From Clostridiales bacterium (lineage in GTDB: Bacteria > Bacillota > Clostridia > Saccharofermentanales > Saccharofermentanaceae): 64,000 nt of DNA. This document shows positions 37,401 to 46,090 of the stretch, piece by piece. The stretch's first letter is position 1. Each line of letters opens with the position of its first letter. A program made the position numbers and the translations under genes. The stretch spans positions 56,225 to 120,224 of the forward strand of contig JAFZQI010000004.1 of NCBI GenBank assembly GCA_017620475.1. Reading direction: 5' to 3'. The notes beneath the pieces are model-generated. The model worked only from the letters and a program-made list of their open reading frames with translations. It did no database searches and was not told the DNA's origin.

Positions 37401-39032
37401 ATTTCGGAAGTTAATCCCCTCGCTCCGCACAGAAGATGCCCCAAGTGTAAGTATTCTGAGTTCGACCTGACGGGAAAATACGGCTCCGGCTACGATCTTC
37501 CGATTCAGCCGTGTCCCAAGTGCGGCACGATGATGATCTCCGACGGGCAGGATATCCCTGTTGAGACTTTCCTCGGTTTTACGGGTGAGAAGCAGCCGGA
37601 TATCGACCTGAACTTCTCGGGCGAATATCAGCCTCGCGCACACAAATATGTCGAAGAACTTTTCGGAAGCCACCATACTTTCCGTGCCGGAACGATCGGG
37701 TGCTTTGCGGATAAGAACGCCATCGCGCTGATCCAGCACTGCTGTGAGCTCAAGGGGGAGACGGTCACCGCGGCCGAATTGACGAGAAGAGCAAGCGGGA
37801 TCGTCGGAGTGAAGAGGACCACAGGCCAGCATCCGGGTGGAATCGTTGTTCTGCCTAAGGAGATGGACATCTATGAATTTACACCGGTACAGCACCCGGC
37901 CAATAAGCTGGACTGCGGTATCGTCACGACGCACTACGACTTTAATGCTCTTCACGATACGATCCTTAAACTGGATATCCTCGGCCATGATGACCCTACC
38001 ATGATCCGTATGCTTACGGATCTTACGGGTATCGATGTACATACGATCCCGATTCCGGATCCGAAGGTCATGTCTCTGTTTACTTCTACGGAGGCCTTAG
38101 GCATTCCCGACGGCACTTCACCGGCTGAGGCGGCAACCCTCGGTCTTCCGGAACTCGGTACCAAAATGGCCAGAGAGATGATCCGTGAAACCAAGCCTTC
38201 CCAGTTCTACGATTTGGTTCAGCTGATGGGCCTTTCGCATGGTACGGATGTATGGACCGGGAACGCGCAGGAACTGATCCGCAATGGCACATGTACGCTG
38301 AATACCGTTATCGGATGCCGTGACAGTATCATGACACAGCTGATCTACTGGAATGTGCCTTCTGCCGACGCTTTTCAGATCATGGAGAAAGTACGTAAAG
38401 GTAAAGGACTGACTTCGGAGCATGAGTCCCTGATGCGTCAGAATAATGTACCGGACTGGTATATCGAGTCCTGTAAGAAGATCAAGTATATGTTCCCGAA
38501 GGCGCATGCTGCGGCATATGCGATCTCGGCCATGCGTATTGCCTGGTTTAAGGTCAACTATCCGGAGGAGTATTACTGCGCGTTCTTCACTATCCGAGCG
38601 GATGAGTTTGACGGTGATCTGCTCTGTAAGGGGATCCAGTATGTTACTGCCAAACGTCTGGAACTGGACAACGGCCTGAATCGTAGAAAGCCGAATGAAA
38701 AAGCACTGTATTATCTTTGTGAGCTGGTAGAGGAGATGTACCTTCGTGGCATCGAGTTCGTGCCATATGATTTGAACCGCTCTCATTCCGAGAAGTTTAT
38801 CAAGGTGGAAAAAGGCAAGATCCTTCCGCCTTTTAATGTCATTGCAACCATCAGTACGGCGATGGCGGAAGGTATCGTGGCGGCAAGAGAGGAGCGGCCT
38901 TTCAGTACGCAGGAAGATCTTCAGATCCGAGCAAAACTCGGTCCTGTGGCCATGAAAAAACTGGAAGAGGAGGGACTTCTTAAGGATCTTCCGAGATCCA
39001 GACAGATCGACCTTTTCGATCTTTTCGGATAA
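34419..39032 (+). CDS. polC: DNA polymerase III alpha subunit, Gram-positive type PolC
   Basis: 1537 residues. From the N-terminus: a PolC N-domain (1-160), a charged Lys-rich linker, an OB-fold (about 265-365), a PHP domain beginning near 387 (VELHAHTQMSEKD) that is interrupted by a DnaQ-like 3'-5' exonuclease at about 480-660 (FVAIDVETTGLD, GHNIFFDMSFI), then PHP completion and the polymerase core. A zinc-binding cysteine set CPKC...CPKCG lies near 1006-1036. This is the replicative polymerase with proofreading. An N-terminus richer in Lys/Glu than usual is seen at 170-250. 33 bases after ispG. Confidence 0.97.
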   Translation: MTLYEFLTETSSDENLMKIAQAIPGDVQEIRLDDRFEGIEIKLHLTGPIKPNKALQALELLLRQVLHLTHVRIYIDNIESEIGEQSMPVVMNWLQWVLSCKSGYGAYISRLDKEGPDLHVLLNSEVTEETREGICAFINEFTQTYLMTKWNLVIDSEAPKTYEDPDFFLNQMRERASKQAKKAMESAGSSKDAGAEKAGNRGENGAKKNDEIPADLDKNSWEYKARIEKENAKKEKKTTFTKPGQNFKEAGEKGDVIWGNVPKDVKKYKVVDAVSAAGSGSLSPEEYVRMEGKILLLDGQKLVGKNKNKILFKFHLFDRSYGVECVAFPMPKDADLLNKQYEKGGYVGVVAKLAYNRFDGQISATVDGLYKAVPPPVRQDLAEEKRVELHAHTQMSEKDAIIEPDVLIKTAYRMGHSACAITDHGVVQGFNKAYSAFKECRKKGEVPGFKVIFGMEGYLVDDGNCIAYHVKDQDRSLDSFVAIDVETTGLDCTRDGILEIAAIRYEKDASGEYRETDVFTTMVDSGVPISEKARELTGITEDMIKDAPKPFDAVKKLADFLKNDDLLVGHNIFFDMSFIREAGFQIDIEQLDEDKHHPYRVKFYQSEIDTVSAVTYLYPDMPRHGLADACEFLGIENENAHRAMGDARASAQILIRCIRDFDFTSCFEMNQKADMLPAEDVTKRKTPSYHIIFLVRDTLGLYNLYRMVSEGHTEYFYIRPRIPKSEVRYLSGGVIVGGACERGQIFRYVHKVYVEQGNDVEKAVATLCEDKDFARMIRLYDYFEIQPICNNEFYLRDENSGLKTKEDLININRIIDIMAQKTGKPCCATTDAHFLDKEDGEYRKYMLMDMGFKDAELQSDLYFRTTDEMLEEFAYLGEERCNEVVVKNPKRIADLIRDDIKPFPDGTYPPVILSAPDDLRAIVEKTMHEMYEHEGEIPSIVKDRVEKELGSIIGNGYSIMYYIAYKLVHKSNSDGYVVGSRGSVGSSLVATFSGISEVNPLAPHRRCPKCKYSEFDLTGKYGSGYDLPIQPCPKCGTMMISDGQDIPVETFLGFTGEKQPDIDLNFSGEYQPRAHKYVEELFGSHHTFRAGTIGCFADKNAIALIQHCCELKGETVTAAELTRRASGIVGVKRTTGQHPGGIVVLPKEMDIYEFTPVQHPANKLDCGIVTTHYDFNALHDTILKLDILGHDDPTMIRMLTDLTGIDVHTIPIPDPKVMSLFTSTEALGIPDGTSPAEAATLGLPELGTKMAREMIRETKPSQFYDLVQLMGLSHGTDVWTGNAQELIRNGTCTLNTVIGCRDSIMTQLIYWNVPSADAFQIMEKVRKGKGLTSEHESLMRQNNVPDWYIESCKKIKYMFPKAHAAAYAISAMRIAWFKVNYPEEYYCAFFTIRADEFDGDLLCKGIQYVTAKRLELDNGLNRRKPNEKALYYLCELVEEMYLRGIEFVPYDLNRSHSEKFIKVEKGKILPPFNVIATISTAMAEGIVAAREERPFSTQEDLQIRAKLGPVAMKKLEEEGLLKDLPRSRQIDLFDLFG

Positions 39033-39108
39033 TATGGGAAAAAGAACCGGATGATGCGGCAGATGAGGTGCGGACAGTTATTTTGCAGAAGAAATAGAAG
39101 GAGACGCT

Positions 39109-41352
39109 ATGATTGCGGAAGTGGTCCTGCGTGAATGCGTATGGCAGACCAATAAAGTATTCGATTACATCGTTCCGGAGGATCTTCTTCCGAAGATCCG
39201 GATCGGTCAGTATGTCCGAGTGCCTTTCGGGAAGGGGAACCGTACGAATGTGGCGCTGGTGCTGCTTCTGAAGGAGTCTTCGCAGTCTTCCGTCAAACTG
39301 AAAAGTATCGAATCCCTGGTGGAAGAGGAACCGGTCCTCAACGAGGAACAGCTTGAGATCCTGAAATTCGTTGTTAAACGGTATGCTTGTACGTACGGTT
39401 CGGCAATGCATCAGATGGTGCCGGCGCTGGTGACCAAGAGATCGGGAAGGAATCAACTTGTGGTCTCACTTTCGGATCCCGAAAAAGCAAGAGAGTCCCT
39501 TGAGAGCGAAGCTGTGGGGTCGATCCAGCAGATCCGCGCATTAGAGTGGCTTTTGGATGTGGAAGAGATTACCCTTGCCGATCTGATGCAGGAATTGTCG
39601 ATCTCGCGTTCTCCTATAGATACCTTAGCAAAAAACGGCTTGGTGAATATCCGGTCGGTCCATTTGTCTGCAGAAGCATTACATGCCGGGGAAATCCCGG
39701 AAGAGGAGCGGGGACAGGACATAAGAACGGATATTGATCTGAATCCCGAGCAGCAGGCTGCCGTGGATACGGTGGTCAATACCGAAGGAAAGAAAGAATT
39801 CCTGCTTTTCGGCGTGACCGGAAGCGGAAAGACGGAGGTCTATCTTCGTATCACCGAAAGAATCCTTCAAAAAGGCGGTTCAGTGCTGTATCTGGTACCT
39901 GAGATTTCGCTTACCCCGCAGACGGTGGGGAGGATCAAAGCTCATTTTCCGAACCGTATTGCAGTACTCCATAGTCGTATGACCGCCAAAGAGAGATACG
40001 ATTCCTGGAAGATGATCCAGAAGGGGGAGGCTCAGATCGTAGTAGGCGCCAGGTCTGCCGTCTTTGCGCCTGTGCAGAATCTCAAACTGATCATATTAGA
40101 CGAAGAACATGATTCTTCATATAAGGCGGATACGCTTCTTCGTTATTCGGCCAGAGATGTGGCTCGCTTCCGCGCAAATAAAGCCGGGATAAAGCTTCTT
40201 CTGGGGTCGGCAACTCCCTCGGTGGAGACCTTCTATGCGGCTAAACTCGGATATATCCAGATGCTGCAGCTGCACCATCGTGCGGTCAGCGGGGCGGTCC
40301 TTCCCGAGGTTTCGATCGTAGATATGCAAAAGGAAAATGAGAGCGGAAATACCTCATTGTTCAGCAGAAAACTCTATACGGCAATGAAAGAGGCGCTCGG
40401 CCGCAATGAGCAGATTATGCTCCTTCTGAACCGGAGGGGTTTTTCTCAGAATGTGTACTGCACATCCTGCCGCAACATGATCCGATGCACGGATTGCGAT
40501 GTGCCGATGACGCTTCATACAAAGACGTTAGGTAACCATAAACTTCTGATCTGCCATTACTGCGGCAAGGTCATTCCCAAGCCGGCGGTCTGTCCTTCGT
40601 GTTCAAGCGAATACCTCGCTGTCCGCGGTGATGGTGTGCAGAAGGTAGAGGAGTGGGTCGGTCAGGATTTTCCTGCGGCCAAGGTGCTTCGGATGGATCA
40701 GGATACGACTTCTTATCGAGGTGCCCATGAGAAGATTCTTCGGCAGTTCAAAGAGCATGAAGCAGATATCCTCGTTGGAACACAGATGATTGCCAAAGGA
40801 CATGATTTTCCGAAGGTGTCCGTAGTCGGTATCCTCGGGGCGGACAGCGTCCTGTGGCAGAGCGATTACCGGGCGAGGGAAAGGGCTTTTCAATTGCTGG
40901 CACAGATCAGCGGACGAGCCGGAAGAGGCGATGTTCCGGGACGGGTATTCATCCAGACGGTATGTCCGGACTCGGAGATCTATGCGTTTGCGGCGAAACA
41001 GGACTATGAGAAGTTTTTTGAAAGTGAGATCCAATACCGGGAACAGTTGGCCTATCCACCATTCCGGGCTATCGGAGGAATCATGGTCACACATGAAGAT
41101 GAGTCGGTTTGTGCGATGCAGGCCAACATGGTGGCGGATACACTTCACCAAATGTCCGTCCATCTCGGAGATCGGATGATGATCCTCGGCCCATGCCCGG
41201 CCGGAATTCCGAGACTTATGAACAGATACAGATATCAGATCGTGGTGAGAGCGCAGAATAAAGGCCTTCTTTCGGACGGTTTTACGAAACTCCAGCAATC
41301 TTATGCCGGCTATGGATTCTCGATTTCTGTCGATATCGATGCGATGTGGTAA
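39109..41352 (+). CDS. priA: primosomal protein N' (replication restart helicase)
   Basis: 747 residues. Walker A GVTGSGKTEVYL lies near residue 235 and DEEH near 330. The zinc-binding cysteines are CTSCRNMIRCTDCD and CHYCG...CPSCSS (about 450-505), and the last helicase motif is QISGRAGRGDVPG. PriA reloads the replisome at stalled forks. It begins a cluster with def, fmt, rsmB and rlmN, as in most Firmicutes. The 76-base gap after polC has no obvious terminator. Confidence 0.96.
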   Translation: MIAEVVLRECVWQTNKVFDYIVPEDLLPKIRIGQYVRVPFGKGNRTNVALVLLLKESSQSSVKLKSIESLVEEEPVLNEEQLEILKFVVKRYACTYGSAMHQMVPALVTKRSGRNQLVVSLSDPEKARESLESEAVGSIQQIRALEWLLDVEEITLADLMQELSISRSPIDTLAKNGLVNIRSVHLSAEALHAGEIPEEERGQDIRTDIDLNPEQQAAVDTVVNTEGKKEFLLFGVTGSGKTEVYLRITERILQKGGSVLYLVPEISLTPQTVGRIKAHFPNRIAVLHSRMTAKERYDSWKMIQKGEAQIVVGARSAVFAPVQNLKLIILDEEHDSSYKADTLLRYSARDVARFRANKAGIKLLLGSATPSVETFYAAKLGYIQMLQLHHRAVSGAVLPEVSIVDMQKENESGNTSLFSRKLYTAMKEALGRNEQIMLLLNRRGFSQNVYCTSCRNMIRCTDCDVPMTLHTKTLGNHKLLICHYCGKVIPKPAVCPSCSSEYLAVRGDGVQKVEEWVGQDFPAAKVLRMDQDTTSYRGAHEKILRQFKEHEADILVGTQMIAKGHDFPKVSVVGILGADSVLWQSDYRARERAFQLLAQISGRAGRGDVPGRVFIQTVCPDSEIYAFAAKQDYEKFFESEIQYREQLAYPPFRAIGGIMVTHEDESVCAMQANMVADTLHQMSVHLGDRMMILGPCPAGIPRLMNRYRYQIVVRAQNKGLLSDGFTKLQQSYAGYGFSISVDIDAMW

Positions 41353-41387
41353 AATAGATAATCATACGCGTATAGGAGTGTGGCAAT

Positions 41388-41873
41388 ATGGCATTGCGTG
41401 AGATCGTAGTGGATGGTGATCCGATCCTTCGGAAGAAGTCCCGTCCCGTAGAGAAATTTGATGAAAAACTGGCAATCCTGCTTGATGATATGGCGGAGAC
41501 CATGTATTACGACAACCGCGGCATCGGTATCGCGGCGGTTCAGGTCGGAATATTGAGACGCGTGTTCGTGGTGGATGTCGGAGATGATCACGGAAAAATC
41601 GAGTTCATTAATCCTGAGATCTATGAGCGCGAAGGCGCTGCACTGGGCCTTGAGGGCTGTCTTTCCTGCCCGGGAAAGAACGGATATGTTGAAAGACCGA
41701 CCAGGATCCGTGTTCGTGCACAGGATCGTCACGGGAAGTGGTTCGATATGGAAGCCACCGAGCTTCTGGCAGTATGTATCTGTCATGAATATGATCATCT
41801 GGACGGGATCCTCTTTATCGATAAAGTTGTCGAGGTCGAAGAGGAAGAAACACAAGACGGAGAAGAATCCTGA
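41388..41873 (+). CDS. def: peptide deformylase
   Basis: 161 residues. Motif 1 is GIGIAAVQVG (45-54), motif 2 EGCLSCPG (89-96) with metal ligand Cys91, and motif 3 HEYDHLDG (133-140). It removes formyl groups from nascent proteins, with Fmt encoded next door. The Cys at the fifth position of the EGCLSxPG motif is less common than Val or Phe. The tail after 150 is acidic. Confidence 0.97.
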   Translation: MALREIVVDGDPILRKKSRPVEKFDEKLAILLDDMAETMYYDNRGIGIAAVQVGILRRVFVVDVGDDHGKIEFINPEIYEREGAALGLEGCLSCPGKNGYVERPTRIRVRAQDRHGKWFDMEATELLAVCICHEYDHLDGILFIDKVVEVEEEETQDGEES

Positions 41874-41875
41874 AC

Positions 41876-42838
41876 ATGCGAGTAGTTTTTATGGGCACAC
41901 CGGAGCTTGCGGCGACTGTGCTGTCTGCTTTGGTAAAGAATCAATACGATGTGGTCTTATGCGTGACCCAGCCGGATAAGCCTGTAGGAAGAAAGATGAT
42001 CCTAACAGCACCACCTGCAAAGACACAGGCGCTGGAATACGGTATTCCCGTGTGGCAGCCGGATACGCTCCGCAGTCCTGAGGCATTGGACAGGCTTAAA
42101 CAGGCAGAACCGGATGTGATCATTACGGCAGCGTACGGAAAGATCCTTCCTAAAGACATGCTGGATCTTCCGAAATACGGCTGCGTGAATGTTCACGGAT
42201 CTTTGCTCCCTAAATACAGAGGCGCGGCTCCGGTGCAGTGGGCGATCCTGAATCAGGATCAGGTCACGGGAGTGACGATCATGAAAATGGATGTGGGTAT
42301 GGACACGGGAGATATCCTTACGCAGACGGAAGTGCCGATCGGCTCACGCGTGCATACGCCTGAACTGATGGATCAAATTGCGAAGGCCGGCGCGGATCTT
42401 CTAATCAAAACTTTACCGGGATATATCGATGGGACGATCAAGCCTGTCCCGCAGAAAGAGGATGATGCAACCATGTCCCCGCCCATCAATAAGGATCAGG
42501 GCAAAATATCCTGGAACCGTCCGTGTTTGGCAATATGTGCGCAGGTGAGGGCACTCTCGTCCTGGCCGGGAGCATCGACGATATGGAAAGGCGGAAGGAT
42601 GAAGATCTATGACGCCTGCCCTTCCGAGGATCCCGATATCCTTTCATCTTATGAAGAACAGTACGGAAAAGCCGAGCCGGGTACTGTCCTTCGTGCTAAG
42701 AAGGGGATCCTGGCGGTAATGTGTGCTGATGCGCCGCTGCTTCTTCTGGAAGTGCAGCCCGCATCCGGTAAAAGAATGAAGGCAATCGATTGTGCACATA
42801 ATTTCGAAGTGGGGGCGAAGATGGAGGAAGATAACTAA
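41876..42838 (+). CDS. fmt: methionyl-tRNA formyltransferase
   Basis: 320 residues. The N-terminal formyltransferase domain contains 'VNVHGSLLPKYRGAAPVQWAILN', including the catalytic HxSLLPxxRG motif, and 'MDVGMDTGDILTQ'. A C-terminal OB-like domain follows (about 205-315). It formylates initiator Met-tRNA. The start is three bases after def and its last base overlaps rsmB by one base. Confidence 0.97.
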   Translation: MRVVFMGTPELAATVLSALVKNQYDVVLCVTQPDKPVGRKMILTAPPAKTQALEYGIPVWQPDTLRSPEALDRLKQAEPDVIITAAYGKILPKDMLDLPKYGCVNVHGSLLPKYRGAAPVQWAILNQDQVTGVTIMKMDVGMDTGDILTQTEVPIGSRVHTPELMDQIAKAGADLLIKTLPGYIDGTIKPVPQKEDDATMSPPINKDQGKISWNRPCLAICAQVRALSSWPGASTIWKGGRMKIYDACPSEDPDILSSYEEQYGKAEPGTVLRAKKGILAVMCADAPLLLLEVQPASGKRMKAIDCAHNFEVGAKMEEDN

Positions 42839-44256
42839 TGCCGGATCAGGAGATGCTGGTGACCTATCGATGCCTCTACGAAGTCCTTGAAAACCAGGGT
42901 TATTCCAATCTTGTTCTTAAACAGGAATTAAACCGTCCGGACGCCGATGGCAACTTAGCGGAACGGTGGATGAGATCCCGCGTTACGGCACGTGTTTACG
43001 GTACCATCACATGGTGCATCACGATTGATGCCATCCTTCAACCTTATCTGAAGAAAGATCTGATGGGTTTTGACGGATCTGTGCGGACATGTTTGCGACT
43101 TGGCGCCTGGGAGGTCATTTTTGCATATCGTGAACAGCGCCGCTTTATTTTCGGAAGGGTCAATGAGATCGTCAGCCTGGCTTCCGAAGTCTGTCCCAGA
43201 GGGGCGGAAAAACTGGTGAATGCTGTCCTTCGCCGAGTGGCGGACAATGAAGTGGCAGAGAATACCGATAATTCAGAAGGACCGGTGCTGCATTTCCCGG
43301 AGAAGAGATTAGATCTTCGCTATTCGCTTAAAAAAGAAATCGTCGGATGTATCGTAAAATGGTACGGCAAAGATAAAGCCGAGAAGATCATGAAAGCGTA
43401 TCTTCAGACCCCCGGCGTAACGCTTCGGACGAATTCTTTGCGCAATGATCGGGAAGAACTGTTGTCCAGGTTGAAAGAAGAGGAGATCACGGTTTCGAAA
43501 GACACGCTTCTTCCCATGGCGCTTCTTCTTTCGCCCAATGATAATCTTGTGGCGGTTACACGAAGCCAATGCTATAAAGACGGCTGTTTCTCCATACAGA
43601 GCCTTCCGGCGATGCTTGTCGGGATCGTCTCCGATCCGAAAGCGGGATGGGATGTCCTGGATACATGCAGTGCACCGGGCGGAAAAACTTCTCATCTGGC
43701 CGAACTTATGCAGAATAAGGGCCATATCGATGCCCTCGATGCCAATGCAGTACGTCTTAAAATGGTCGACGAAACGGCGGAACGCCTCGGGATTTCTATT
43801 ATTTCTACGATTCATTATGATGCAACCTATCTGATGGAAGAGAATAAGCTGTTGCTTCCTTCCTATGATCTGGTACTCTGCGATGTGCCTTGCAGCGGAC
43901 TTGGGCTTCTTCACAGAAAACCTGATATTCGTCTTCGAATGAGCTATGATTTGATTCAGGGACTTTTGCCGATCCAGGAGAGTATTCTGGAAAACAGCTG
44001 TCATCGGGTGAAGCCGGGCGGATATCTGGTCTACAGCACGTGCACGATCAATCCGGACGAGAACGAAAACCGTATCACAGCTTTTCTAGATGCACATCCT
44101 GAATTCACATTGACAGCCTTTGACGGATTGCTTCCGGAGGCGATCAGAAAGAATGAACGGTTACTGGATCAAAGCCGGGAGGGAATGATGACGATCCTTC
44201 CGGATGAAGAGGGGATGGACGGCTTCTTTATTGCGAAATTACGGAGGAACGCCTGA
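42838..44256 (+). CDS. rsmB: 16S rRNA (cytosine-967-C5)-methyltransferase
   Basis: 472 residues. An N-terminal NusB-like domain (1-145) is followed by a Rossmann methyltransferase with LDTCSAPGGKTSHLAELM (motif I), 'LCDVPCSGLGLLHRKPDIR' (catalytic Cys in motif IV) and 'LVYSTCTINPDENE' (motif VI with the second Cys). It methylates C967 of 16S rRNA. It overlaps fmt by one base and rlmN by one base. Confidence 0.95.
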   Translation: MPDQEMLVTYRCLYEVLENQGYSNLVLKQELNRPDADGNLAERWMRSRVTARVYGTITWCITIDAILQPYLKKDLMGFDGSVRTCLRLGAWEVIFAYREQRRFIFGRVNEIVSLASEVCPRGAEKLVNAVLRRVADNEVAENTDNSEGPVLHFPEKRLDLRYSLKKEIVGCIVKWYGKDKAEKIMKAYLQTPGVTLRTNSLRNDREELLSRLKEEEITVSKDTLLPMALLLSPNDNLVAVTRSQCYKDGCFSIQSLPAMLVGIVSDPKAGWDVLDTCSAPGGKTSHLAELMQNKGHIDALDANAVRLKMVDETAERLGISIISTIHYDATYLMEENKLLLPSYDLVLCDVPCSGLGLLHRKPDIRLRMSYDLIQGLLPIQESILENSCHRVKPGGYLVYSTCTINPDENENRITAFLDAHPEFTLTAFDGLLPEAIRKNERLLDQSREGMMTILPDEEGMDGFFIAKLRRNA

Positions 44257-45338
44257 TGGACGATACAATGGAGAATAAGGAGACAGTGATGACCGAAAAC
44301 AAGAAGTGTTTCGTACTGGATATGGATCTGCCTTCCTGGGAAGAATATGTAAAAACGAAGAACTTTCCGAAGTTTCGGGCAAGCCAGATCTATTCCTGGT
44401 ACAGTAAGGGGATACTGGACATGGAAAGAATGTCCAATATCCCGAAAAATATTAAGAATGCCCTCAAGGAAGACTTCATTTGTGAAAGTATGAGTATAGA
44501 GAAGCATCTTGTTTCACAGATCGACGGAACACAGAAATTCGTATTTATACTTCACGACGGACATTGCGTGGAGACGGTCCTTATGCGCTATAAGACCGGT
44601 CTTTCGATCTGTATCTCTTCTCAGGCAGGATGCAAGATGGGCTGCCGCTTCTGCGCTTCGGCACATGCGGGCTTCGGCCGGTCCCTGACAAGAGGAGAGA
44701 TGCTCGGACAGGTACTTCTGGCCGGCAATTTTGCAGGTGAAAGGATCCACAGCGTTGTGGTCATGGGCATCGGTGAACCCTTCGACAATTACGAAGAACT
44801 CATCGGCTTTCTGCACCTTGCTAATGACGAAAAAGGGCTGAATCTCGGCGCTCGGCATATCACGGTGTCAACTTGCGGACTTGTGCCGCAAATGATACAA
44901 TTTTCGGAGAATGATATGCAGGTGAATCTGTCGGTCTCGCTGCACGCGCCAAACGATGAACTTCGGAAGAGCATCATGCCGATCGCCAACAGGTATTCAC
45001 TCCGGGAGCTTCTTGACGCCTGCCGGACATACGAGAAGAATACCAATCGGCGTATCACGTTCGAGTATTCACTGTTTGACGGGGTCAATGATACTCCGGA
45101 ATGTGCCCGGGAGCTTTGCCGGGTCCTCCACGGGATACACTGCCATATCAATCTGATTGCTGCCAATGAATTTGACGGCAGTCCTTATCGAAGAAGTAAA
45201 CCTGGCGCGGTTCGGGCGTTTCAGGATCTTCTTGAGAAAAACGGCATGACTGTGACGCTCCGGCGGGAGATGGGCACGGATATTATGGCCGCCTGCGGTC
45301 AATTGCGTAGAGGAATGCAGGAGAAGAAAGAGACATGA
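44256..45338 (+). CDS. rlmN: 23S rRNA (adenine-2503-C2)-methyltransferase
   Basis: 360 residues. The radical-SAM cluster is CKMGCRFC (126-133) and the dual-specificity C-terminus contains MAACGQLRRG with the second catalytic Cys near residue 350. It methylates A2503 of 23S rRNA (and A37 of some tRNAs), from family knowledge. The first ~15 residues have three possible Met starts; the first was kept because it overlaps the rsmB stop (TGATG). The 'SICISSQAGCKMGC' stretch separates RlmN from Cfr only weakly, but context favours RlmN. Confidence 0.95.
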   Translation: MDDTMENKETVMTENKKCFVLDMDLPSWEEYVKTKNFPKFRASQIYSWYSKGILDMERMSNIPKNIKNALKEDFICESMSIEKHLVSQIDGTQKFVFILHDGHCVETVLMRYKTGLSICISSQAGCKMGCRFCASAHAGFGRSLTRGEMLGQVLLAGNFAGERIHSVVVMGIGEPFDNYEELIGFLHLANDEKGLNLGARHITVSTCGLVPQMIQFSENDMQVNLSVSLHAPNDELRKSIMPIANRYSLRELLDACRTYEKNTNRRITFEYSLFDGVNDTPECARELCRVLHGIHCHINLIAANEFDGSPYRRSKPGAVRAFQDLLEKNGMTVTLRREMGTDIMAACGQLRRGMQEKKET

Positions 45339-46090
45339 AAGTAGTGAGTGTATCCGACACAGGTCTGGTGCGCGCGAACAATGAGGATTGTCTTTCGGTG
45401 TTTTCCGTAGGTAAAGACGAGTGCTTCGTCATCGCAGACGGCATGGGTGGTCATGCGGCCGGAGAACTGGCCAGCAAGACTGCGGTCGAATATGTCGAAC
45501 AATCCCTAAATGACTATCTTTTCGAAGCGGATGATGCCCAGAAACTCCTCAAGCTTCTTGCGTTTACTCTGGAAAAAGCCAACGTGAAGGTATACCTTGC
45601 TTCTCTTGGAGGATTCCGGTATCGCGGTATGGGTACGACCCTCACTGTGGCCGTGCTCCGTGAAGGTACACTCTATGTGTCTCATATCGGCGATTGCCGG
45701 CTGTACCATCTGCATGGTCAGAGAATGAAGCAGCTGACCAACGATCACACGCTGGTCCAGCGCATGGTGGATAAGGGCGCCATCACGAAAGAAGAGGCGA
45801 GGACCCATCCCAAAAGACATGTGCTTCTTCGTTCTCTCGGTGTCAATGAATATGTCATGCCGGATACCTTCTCGGTTGCAATTAGCAATGGAGATGTTAT
45901 ACTTTTGTGTTCAGATGGTCTTTATGGCTGTATGGAAGATAAGACGATACGGGCGGTGCTTCGTAAGCACAAGGATCTGCACTACTGTGCGCAGCTTCTG
46001 ATGGATCTGGCCAATGCGGCCGGCGCCCCTGATAATATATCGATGATCCTTGCCGAGTGCGAGGTGCGTAAAAACAAGGAGAAGAAATGA
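45335..46090 (+). CDS. prpC: PP2C-family Ser/Thr phosphatase (PrpC/Stp)
   Basis: 251 residues. The metal-binding motifs are DTGLVRANNEDC, 'VIADGMGGHAAGELAS', 'SHIGDCRLY' and 'LLCSDGLYG' with 'GAPDNISMI' at the end. It removes phosphate from Ser/Thr residues set by the PrkC kinase whose gene overlaps it by four bases. The rlmN-prpC-prkC-rsgA-rpe-thiN order is a conserved Firmicute block. Confidence 0.96.
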   Translation: MKVVSVSDTGLVRANNEDCLSVFSVGKDECFVIADGMGGHAAGELASKTAVEYVEQSLNDYLFEADDAQKLLKLLAFTLEKANVKVYLASLGGFRYRGMGTTLTVAVLREGTLYVSHIGDCRLYHLHGQRMKQLTNDHTLVQRMVDKGAITKEEARTHPKRHVLLRSLGVNEYVMPDTFSVAISNGDVILLCSDGLYGCMEDKTIRAVLRKHKDLHYCAQLLMDLANAAGAPDNISMILAECEVRKNKEKK